This document shows positions 18,947 to 28,104 of a stretch of 64,000 bases of DNA, in pieces. Position 1 is the stretch's first letter. Every line of letters begins with the position of its first letter. The stretch is from positions 1 through 64,000 of the forward strand of contig PYSS01000144.1 in assembly GCA_003049465.1 (NCBI GenBank), given 5' to 3'. This DNA comes from Magnaporthiopsis rhizophila. Its lineage: Eukaryota > Ascomycota > Sordariomycetes > Magnaporthales > Magnaporthaceae. Position numbers and translations under genes: made by a program. The notes below the pieces were generated by a model, which saw only the letters and a list, made by a program, of their open reading frames with translations, was not told where the DNA came from and did not search any database.

Positions 18947-21900
18947 GTTACTTCCCTTGGATATCTTTTTTTTTCTCCTCCACTATCCTGCACTTTTTTT
19001 TTTCTCCACCCGCTGCTCTGCTCTGCATGCCTGTCCACTATCTCCCCTTCCATCAACGTCCCTATCCGCCCTCTTCTCCCTTGCCCCAACGCCCACAGCC
19101 AACTCCCCCAGCCCCATCAACGGGCCACCCCGATGTCAAAAAGTCACAGCCAAGAGTTCTTACACATGTGCCAAAAGGACGGGTTAATGACCTCTCATTG
19201 CCAACCTTAATCCAGCGAAACTTGAGAGTATTTTTTAATTATACAGATCCGTCGGATTTCGGGCCGGGGATCTCCCGCACAGCGTGGTAGGGAGGGAAGA
19301 AATGATGGGTGGCGGGGTGACAGGCTTGCAGCCTTCCCCAATGCGCCCCCCGGCCCCTTACCAACCACTGCGTCAACAGGGGCAAGCGGGACGGTGCCCA
19401 GGGTTATTGGGATTGAGATTGGGCAGACGGGGGAGATTTTGGTTGGGGACGGTGTTAATTACCGCTGACAAGACTTTTTCTTTTCTTTTTGCGTCTCCGC
19501 GGTCGGGCGTCCGAATCGGCGCGTGTGGAGCAGAGCAGAGCAGAGCATCTTCCTTTTCGTTTTTGTTTCCTCACCCACTCACCTCAAGGAGGCTAATCAC
19601 TCATGGTATAAACCTCGTTTCTAGGAACTGAATAATCACTGTATAATTATTACCGTCGTTGGGTCTTAGACGTTCGTTTCCCTTCGAGTATACGCGTGTG
19701 TTCGTTTCTGACCCGGTTAGGATACGCTATTATGCAGGGCCGCGGGTTGCATTGTCGTGGCACTCGGTGGATGCCGAATTGATAGATGGGTTCGGGGATG
19801 GCGGGTGCGGTTTTTCTGGGGGGATGGCAGTATGTCGGCAGTCCCGAGGCAAAGCAAAGCACCCAGACCAGGTACCATCTCTTGTGATGGGGAGGGTTGG
19901 TTTGCTTGGGTCGTATCCCCCTGGCGTCATGTGGTTGCTTTTTAGTCTTGAGTGTCTTTCAAGTTGATCTCTTTTTTCCCTGCTTTTTAGCTTAAAGACG
20001 ACAATATCTGGCTTTTTTTTTTTTTTTTTTTTTTTGTACGGCTGCGACTGATAGAGGCGGGTGGTATTCGCTAAACAAAATGGGCACATACGCCTCATAC
20101 ACGAAGAGCGCAGGCGATTAGGTGGCGAGCGAAAAAAAAAAAGGCACCTTAGCGTTGGTCGCGGAAGCCCGCCGCATGAACCCTTCGGCAGCTTGGTCTT
20201 TTTTAGCGGTTACATAGCGTCTCGCCCAGCGCGGTTGAAGCCTGGGCGAGAACGACACTTGCCCAAGGCCCAAGAAAATGGTTATGCGGAAAGGGTGCCT
20301 GCAGCGATGCACCGGCCCTGCAGCGACAAGCTCGAGACGAAGAGGGTGATCAGCTTGACAGGGCAGATTGCCCAGCGCCCAGCCCGAGATAAGCGTTTTC
20401 GTATGTACTGTACCAGGCCCCCAAGCCATCCAACCAGCTAGAACATCCGAAAAACGATCCCACCTTGACGCAACTTCGAAGGCGAAATGTTTTTGCAATC
20501 TCGATCGTTGTTTCCGCATCCGACGGGTGTTGACAAAGCTGACGTACTGCACAGTAGCTGGACTTGAACGAGCCAGGGGCTGAGATGAAAGGGAGGAGGC
20601 GTCTGTACAGAAAACACCTAGCGACAAAAGGGGCATATGGTCCGGGGCGACGTCAAAGGCTGTCGTTGGGGCGGGTGCCACACTTGCCAGCCACAGCTGT
20701 GGCCAATAGGAAAACTAAGATTGTGGATTGGGACCCATGTTGGGATGGACCCATGTCCTGGTCGAGCCCGCGGATCAGAAGAAAAAAAGGAAAAAGGTTG
20801 GCATCTCTTCCAAGTTTTTCAGTCGTTGGCCAAAGCGCCATGGCTCTAGAACGGCCGCTGCTCAGTGTTTGAGCCGTGCCAAGCCCTAAGATACGACGTC
20901 GGTGCATGAGGTGGAGGGTGTGTGCAAGGGGCAGACAGCCAGACGGGTGCTGGCGCCGGTGCTGACAGCCGGTCGTGAGGTGTCCAGGGGTGTTGGCCAG
21001 GCAGGCGACAGTCGGAGAGGAGGGGCGATGCATGGGCTGTGCTCGCTACGCAGACGAGGACGCGGCTTTGCGTGTTTATTCGTTTCTGAAAGTTTCCAGA
21101 GCCCCATAGGATTCACAAAGATCCTCCCCCAATGATATAGGTATCGGCCAGGATTATCCTAGCAAAGGATCACTCGTAGGTTTATGCCGCTTTGGATAAA
21201 TTCGACTAGTACATGTGCTTCGGCGCCGGCCCCTAAGATGCGGATAACGAATTACCTACGGTGGGAGCTGGACCTTCCGATATTTCTAGGGAAGGTGCCA
21301 GTTGGCCTGTTGCGGACCCGAAGGCGGGGACGGCGAAAAGAACGACGGGGCGTGAAAACAGAGCGTCACAGTCACGACGAACGCTGTGCGAGTCTGCTGC
21401 AGCGGATCCACCACAAGACCCCTGTCAAGATTATTCTCCAGTCGCACAATTTGCTGGATTGGGTCTGGACCCGTCACGCTTGTGCAACCAGCATGGTGCT
21501 TCTCGGGGCAGGCACGCGCCGCGGGTTACTCAACAGCGACGAGACGCAACATAGTGGGTTGGACAGAAAAAGCTCGAGTCCATCAGTAACGCGAAACCTG
21601 ACGGACGAACACGTTTGTGGTCTGTCGTCGACGAACGCAAAATCTAAGACAGCCCCGCCCCGTTCGACCCAGCCCGAAATCACGGGAAACATGAGAATTC
21701 GATCTTTGTCTTTGCTTTGCCGTCCGTTCCAAGATTGCGTGTCCCGCGGGCGGCTGCTCCAGCCGAAGCAATGACTCGTACCCGAGGGGGCTCCCGCGAT
21801 CACATCTCCACTTTCAACGTCGGTCGATCCAGAACGCCGATGGCCGACTCTGCGGAGAGGACAGCGTGAATTTCCAGCATTTTGTGTTTGCGAGTCGACT

Positions 21901-22606
21901 CTGTCGTCGGTCGGGGTTGTTTGAATTCTACTGATATGTCTGTCTTTCTTACCCGTTTCTCCCAAAGCACCCCAGAAGTTTGTGTGGGTGGCCAAGAAGA
22001 GCGCCCCAACCCCTCACTTTCGGCTTCATCTGCTAGTGCTGCAACATTGCACGTCTTTTTCTTCCCCTCGTGTCTGCAACTTCTCGGCGCTCCACTCCAG
22101 GATCCGCCTGGCCGAGTCAGAGTGCGGACATACATACCGATGCAACCTTTCGACGTAGGTGCGTGGTCTGGACTCGCTGCCCTGGAGCGAGGGATGCGGC
22201 ACTTGAACCGGTTCGTTTCCGACCCATACCAAGACGAAGTGTGGTGTGGATGGGTGGGCACTGGCCACTGGGGCACCCAAACCTGCACTTTGCCATCTTT
22301 CTCGTCAACCCCGGAAAACGCCGACTAAATCGTCGCTCGCCGTGACATGCTGAGTGGGTATCCCCAGTGCTTTTGAACTGTTCCAAGAGACCCCGCCGAC
22401 GGTACAGACCGCATATCTCACGATGCGACGTCATTACAGCTGCGGTGCTAATCTGGCTGGGCGGAAAATCCGCTCGTCCCCATTCCTGTCCCGCCCCAAG
22501 ATGGCGGACCACCCCGGACTGTTCATCTTCCTCGTGGCTGTCTGGCTGGGCATCCAAGAGCCCACGTAAATCTCCTGTGCGTCTACCTGACAAGCGATAC
22601 CGCCGG
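18947..22606. other. Long intergenic region without a supported gene
   Basis: About 3.7 kb with no convincing gene. Open frames at 20118-20681 (-) and 21184-21774 (+) exceed 180 codons, but their composition lacks family signatures, domains or start context. A 23-T run at 20013-20035 and C/T-rich tracts at 18965-19110 are present. A possible short terminal exon of the 18.6-kb gene would lie at 19216-19225. Confidence 0.4.
20013..20035 (+). repeat. 23-nt poly(T) tract
   Basis: An uninterrupted T run in intergenic DNA, similar to the other long A/T homopolymers of the window. Confidence 0.9.
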
Positions 22607-23307
22607 CTTCAATGACCGCCGCTTCAATGACCGCCGCTTCAATGACCGCCGCTTCAATGACCGCCGCTTCAATGACCGCCGCTTCAATGACCGCCGCTTC
22701 AATGACCGCCGCTTCAATGACCGCCGCTTCAATGACCGCCGCTTCAATGACCGCCGCTTCAATGACCGCCGCTTCAATGACCGCCGCTTCAATGACCGCC
22801 GCTTCAATGACCGCCGCTTCAATGACCGCCGCTTCAATGACCGCCGCTTCAATGACCGCCGCTTCAATGACCGCCGCTTCAATGACCGCCGCTTCAATGA
22901 CCGCCGCTTCAATGACCGCCGCTTCAATGACCGCCGCTTCAATGACCGCCGCTTCAATGACCGCCGCTTCAATGACCGCCGCTTCAATGACCGCCGCTTC
23001 AATGACCGCCGCTTCAATGACCGCCGCTTCAATGACCGCCGCTTCAATGACCGCCGCTTCAATGACCGCCGCTTCAATGACCGCCGCTTCAATGACCGCC
23101 GCTTCAATGACCGCCGCTTCAATGACCGCCGCTTCAATGACCGCCGCTTCAATGACCGCCGCTTCAATGACCGCCGCTTCAATGACCGCCGCTTCAATGA
23201 CCGCCGCTTCAATGACCGCCGCTTCAATGACCGCCGCTTCAATGACCGCCGCTTCAATGACCGCCGCTTCAATGACCGCCGCTTCAATGACCGCCGCTTC
23301 AATGACC
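22607..23307 (+). repeat. Perfect minisatellite, 15-bp unit, 46 copies
   Basis: The unit CTTCAATGACCGCCG is repeated 46 times from 22607 to 23296 without any mismatch that I can see, followed by a partial copy to 23307. The unit length is a multiple of three, so reading frames stay open for over 200 codons. They give repeats of Met-Thr-Ala-Ala-Ser on the plus strand and Val-Ile-Glu-Ala-Ala or Leu-Lys-Arg-Arg-Ser on the minus strand. The flanks show no gene. Perfect homogeneity suggests recent expansion or ongoing homogenisation. It has no spacers and is not a CRISPR array. Confidence 0.97.
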
Positions 23308-24980
23308 CACTGAATTTTATACACATCCAGCCACTCACGGCCAAGTGGGCGCTGGACACGTGGCCCAACTCCCGTTGCGCCGGGTTTGGAATAATGTGCA
23401 ATGCGCGAGGAGCACGTCACGTACTTTGGGTGGCTGCGCAAGCTGGCCGGCTTCAACTCTTTCTTTCCTCCACGGAGTTTGAAGCGCTCGCCTTTCGCCT
23501 GGCGAATGCTACATCGCTCCCTTGTTAGCATCGAGTGAGGCGACCAGTCGTCTTTCAGCGACGGCTCGCTAGGTAGACCCTGCTCGAGTTAGTCCTGTGG
23601 CGGAAATCACGATGCTTTCGCAGATCACGAATTCTTTTCGGACGTCTGTGGTCGGTGTGGTGCAGCTAAACAAGCGGCCGTTGTGGAGAGCTCGCTCTTC
23701 TCCCTCCAGGGAGTAGCGCTCGCCTAGTGCCCAGTGAAACATCGTCGCACTGGCTTCCAAGTTTATGCTGCATTCTTAGCGCAGAACCTTGCATACGCCA
23801 TGCTTATCAGCACCAAAGGGGACTACCAATCCATTACGGCCTCACGACCTCACATGGACCAGCGCCGGGCGATCGGGCTCTCCTGATTCTTCCGCCGTCT
23901 ATAATACTAGAACCGAGTGCGCATTTCCTCGGCGCTAATTTGTTCAGCAATCAGTCACGAGATGGATGAGTCGAGGTAGAGTCTGAATTCGGTTTAGCTG
24001 TTGTCGCTGTAGCCACGCGATGCCACCTTTCCAATGTGTAGCCACGCGATGCCACCTTTCCAATGCACCAGCCAAGCCCAAAAACAGCCTGTTGTTATAG
24101 CGCAGAGCGGTTGGGCATACCGAAGTCGCCTTCCTTGCGCATAAAAGTCCGAGGACCAATGTCTGGATGACATCATCATTCTGTGGGAACCTCAGAGCCG
24201 GCCCGCTCCCCCGGCTTCGTCTCATACGCCTGTGCTGTCAGTCCTCTTGGTGCTCTGTTGTCCTCCGCGGCCGCCGCTGCGGCTGCTGCTGCTGCTCCCG
24301 CCGCCATCCCATAACCGAGCCCCCGTTTTAGCTCGCGTGAATGGCGGACAACGAGACGTGCAAGTAGACGATGGAGAGGCAGGGCAGAGCAGAATCGACT
24401 TATAGCCCTACCGTCACAAACTCCCCCGAGAAGCCGGACCGATACTTGACTGAAGCTGGCCGCGTTGGCTTTAGCGCCGCTTCCTCCTAGACACGCCTAT
24501 TCAGCCGGACGACACAGCACCTGCTTCCCCCGGGCTGCGCTACGGTTAGTGCCATTCAACTGCCGTGGTGGGATAAGCTTGACAGCCCAGACCTCCACTA
24601 GCTCATCTCCGAATTTCACGGTGCCAGTGACGTAAACGATCGCTCACTGTTTTCCCGTCGTCTCCCTCACACAAGCACACCTTTCTTGTCATCTCCGGGA
24701 TCCGCCACATCTCTTGAGCGCTCATCAGCTAAACCGCGCTAGTTGGCGGTTTCGGACGTCTCACCAGACACAAGCAACTGGGCCGCTTCATTGCCTGTCC
24801 GCGTCGCCTTTGTGCACAGTGTGGCCGTGCAGGCCAGGGCCTTGTGCGGTGCGTGTGGAGGATCAATAGCTTACGCCACCCTACCTTTTTTACGCAAAAT
24901 CACTTCCTGCGCGTTTCGGCCACCTGAACACCTGGCGCTGCCAATCCTTCAACGGACTCTTTCACCGGCTGGTGCCGAAC
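23308..24980. other. Intergenic region upstream of the 25.0-kb gene
   Basis: No supported gene. It contains a short direct duplication (24008-24065, listed separately) and a GCC/GCT-rich patch near 24266-24303. The last several hundred bases should be the promoter and leader of the DUF3659 gene starting at 24981. Confidence 0.4.
24008..24065 (+). repeat. 29-bp direct tandem duplication
   Basis: Two identical adjacent 29-bp copies (24008-24036 and 24037-24065) begin TGTAGCCACGCGATGCCACC. They lie in non-coding DNA, 0.7 kb after the large minisatellite, and are unrelated to its unit. Confidence 0.9.
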
Positions 24981-26192
24981 ATGTCGGACTCTAATCCGGC
25001 CAGTTCGGAGGCAACGGGCAGGAGCCCACCTGCTGTGGGCGGCAGTCGGTCGCTGGAGCATGAGCTTGGCGACATGAGGGTTGAAGACCTCGGGGAAGTA
25101 GAGCCTGACGAAATGCCCACAGACATGGGCTACGACCAAGAGCAGCACGATAAGACAGAATCGGAGAAAGATAAGGAGAAGTTCAAAAAAGAGGCCAACG
25201 ACCGCAAAAACACCAATCCTAGAATCACCAAAAGGCCAACCATCATCGGCAGCGCTTACGACGCGTACCAAAAGGAGCCGGCATACATAGCCCCGATCGG
25301 CCCGATCGGCCCTATACCCGCCGTGGACGGGGTGGAGGGCGTCGAATCACCAAAGCGGCCACCCCCGCCCAGGGGCATCAACGGCAAGGATCACATATCG
25401 TCATCAGGCCGACCCAGGATCCCACGTTGGGTGAAGGCGAGGCTGGTCGGTAAGATGATCGACGAGTACGGCAATATTGTCGACAACGACGGCAGCGTGC
25501 TGGGCCGCGTTGCCGGAGACCTACCTTCCATGGTCGGTCGCATCGTCTCGAACAAGTCTGGGGATGTGCTCGGCGACGACGGAGAGCTGCTTGGCTACGT
25601 CGTGGAAATTGCAGATAAAAACAAGGGCAAGGGAAAAGAGGTCGAGATGGAAGAGGAGAACGAGGTTTGCGCCGAGGCTGGCTCAAACACCGAGGACTCC
25701 GAAGACAACGAGGATGAAAGAGGGGGATCGTCACGTCAAACCTCGTCTCCACAGAGCATAGATCAGTATATTGGCAAACCGAGCGCCAGCCTCCAGGTGG
25801 ATCATAGGGGCAACATTCTAGACTCTCTGGGGAATATCATCGGCCACTTTCGCGACACCTCCAAGGATCCTAAGCCAGGTGAAGCGGCAGCAGGAGCAGC
25901 GGCAGCGGGTAGCCACGATGGCTCGAAGAAGCCCATGCCGGACCATCGAGGACCCCAAGGCCCAGCCACCGGGGCACCCAGCCCCGGATCCAGTCCGAGG
26001 CAAGATGACGGCGCTGAAGGAGCTGCAGCACCAGGAGAAAGACCCAAGAACGCGGCAGATTGGAAGAAGGAGAATGAAAACCCTTCCGACATCTTCCTCG
26101 ACGTCAAGTCGACCACGGAGGGAATCCAGCTGACCATACGGATCCCGACCGTGTTCGCGGGGCAGCAGCCCCGGTTCAACTTTACCTCATGA
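24981..26192 (+). CDS. DUF3659-repeat protein
   Basis: The single exon encodes 403 aa. I start it at the first ATG (MSDSNPASSEATG). The N-terminal 100 residues are charged and disordered-looking. DUF3659-type units follow, with the typical V/I-D-x-x-G-N-I/V-x-D-x-x-G-x-x-x-G pattern: KMIDEYGNIVDNDGSVLGRV, GRIVSNKSGDVLGDDGELLG and VDHRGNILDSLGNIIGHF. An acidic linker and a Gly/Pro-rich stretch come next. The end, SDIFLDVKSTTEGIQLTIRI followed by PTVF, is a conserved-looking beta-like motif. The DUF3659 family is widespread in fungi with no established function. No signal peptide is visible. The next coding gene on this strand, at 28.1 kb, has the same repeat type, so the pair is probably an old duplication or a functional pair. 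Confidence 0.82.
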   Translation: MSDSNPASSEATGRSPPAVGGSRSLEHELGDMRVEDLGEVEPDEMPTDMGYDQEQHDKTESEKDKEKFKKEANDRKNTNPRITKRPTIIGSAYDAYQKEPAYIAPIGPIGPIPAVDGVEGVESPKRPPPPRGINGKDHISSSGRPRIPRWVKARLVGKMIDEYGNIVDNDGSVLGRVAGDLPSMVGRIVSNKSGDVLGDDGELLGYVVEIADKNKGKGKEVEMEEENEVCAEAGSNTEDSEDNEDERGGSSRQTSSPQSIDQYIGKPSASLQVDHRGNILDSLGNIIGHFRDTSKDPKPGEAAAGAAAAGSHDGSKKPMPDHRGPQGPATGAPSPGSSPRQDDGAEGAAAPGERPKNAADWKKENENPSDIFLDVKSTTEGIQLTIRIPTVFAGQQPRFNFTS

Positions 26193-28104
26193 TGTACGAA
26201 GATACGAATGGCATTACTAGGGGTTTATTTCAACGCAGCGTCAAATGTTGAGGAGACTAATGGTAATGAAACACTGAGAAATCTCCCATGCTGTGGAAAT
26301 CTGTGCATCCTTCCCTTTGTGTAGCCAGGGTGAGCCCGACTGGCACAGAGGCTGGTGTATGGGAGTTGGTCGACTGTCGCTGGTTGAGATGAGGGGAACG
26401 GATCGAACTCACATCGGTGGTTGCTGGAATATTCGTCAGGCTGCTTGCTGCAGGCGGAGCCTCCAAGCCACCCCGACACCCAGAGACACGCTGTCGTCAG
26501 CCCCCGCGTCATTTGACGGGCTTGCAAACAGGTTTCTGGGGACCGATGGGCGAGGAGGAGGGTTGACCACAACACACAAAAAAGCAAAGGAATGACCTCC
26601 TTGGTGTAGTACCGCAGACTTCAGGTAGGGCTGATGGCGAGATGACGGGACGGAGTGTGTGAGAAGGAGTGGAACGGCAGTACAATACCGTACATGACGC
26701 AGCAGGGAGGAAGAAAGCCTGCGAAATCTCGATGTGGTCGTCAGTGATGTTGCTGGTACGTAGTTTAGGTAGTTTGAAGCAAGTGGCTGATGGCGTGTGC
26801 AGCCTAAGGCATGTGGGCATGTGGAAGGCAAAGGTTGGTCCAGCCCGTCCAAAGGAGATCTACAATGCAGTAGCTGCGGGCCCGACACGGTGCATTGTCG
26901 ATCACACATTCCTTTCCAACTGGCTGAAGCACGCACTCTTTCCCAGCTCGGCCGCTTGGCTCCCGGTGAATGTACAGTACCGGAGATCGGGCAACAAACT
27001 GGAGGGATTGGAGAGCCACGGCCTGGGCGTGTGTCTACCACAGGATGCAGCTGCAGCATCCGAAACAAGTCCTAGTGGTTGGTGGGGAAGCAAAGGGATG
27101 GAGGGGTGCCAGGATTGTCGTTGGTTTAGGTCATTCGCCACACCCGTGGCATCACACGCAAGCCACAACTGCTCGAATAACCGGTTTCCTGGCCACCCAA
27201 CACATGGATCCCTGGTTGAGCATCATCCAATGAGCCATGCTACCTCGATCTGAGCCGGGCCACTACTGCATAGAGGAGGCCACTAAGACGATGCTGTCAG
27301 AAATGTCGCGGATGCAGTACCGGCCGGCTTCCTTAGCCTGGTGCGAGCGGGCTGAGACACCAAGAGAGCCTCACCCGGTGACGACACTACTCTGAGTACT
27401 CACCCTCTTTGTGCACCCTCCTCTACAAGATAAACGGCTGCTACATACAGCACCAGCGGTCATGAAGTCATACACTTCCATGTGAATCAACGTCAAGCGC
27501 AGAAGGAGGTCTTCCAGTGCATGTCACAGCATTGCTCCTGTCGCACGAGAAGCCGTCGGACAGAGAGTAGTGGATGGTAGGAAGTGCATCCTGCGTCCTT
27601 GGATGTGGACAGCTGGACAGATCGGTGCGAGCGAGCCGACAGCAGCAAACAGGCCGCGATACCTTCCACATGCCAAACCATGTCTGTGACGTAACCCCTT
27701 GGACCTTTGATGACGTCTATTCTTCTGTTCTTCACGCCTTGTATGCGTTCGCCATGAAGCAGTCCGCCAATGTACGGCCCCAGACAGGGATATAAGGCGG
27801 CACTCACTGTGGCACGACGATCAACTGTGGCTGTCCAGTCAACCATCAAACCCCTCACGATCTCCATTCCTGTCCAAAACATTTAACGATATTATCCAAT
27901 CAGCCAATCAGCCTTCCATCTAGCGAGGAACTAGGTATTGTAACCAGCTCCCCGTAGTTTGGATATTCTTTCAAGATTTCATCACATCAGGCACTTACAC
28001 TGGCAGTCGAGACCGTAAAGAGCCTGTGTTGCTGCAACCCTTGCAACATCCACCGTCGACACCACGAAAACATCAAAGAACAAGCACAAGAAGACTCTAG
28101 CAGC
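26193..28104. other. Intergenic region between two DUF3659 genes
   Basis: About 1.9 kb without a supported gene. Several open frames exist on both strands, but none has family character. The last 200 nt before 28105 are CA-rich and look like a 5' leader. Confidence 0.4.

Noticed and set aside
20118..20681. 187-codon minus-strand frame
   Set aside because: No recognisable motif, no signal peptide and no supporting exon. It is probably chance in GC-rich DNA.
21184..21774. 196-codon plus-strand frame starting with ATG
   Set aside because: Arg/Ser/Thr-rich with no conserved block, and overlapping minus-strand frames of similar length look equally random.
22607..23307. CRISPR array
   Set aside because: The repeats are directly adjacent with no spacers, and the genome is eukaryotic.
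22434..23531. 365-codon minus-strand frame and 233-codon plus-strand frame across the minisatellite
   Set aside because: They are open only because the 15-bp unit is a multiple of three. The flanks have no start context, family signature or splice evidence.
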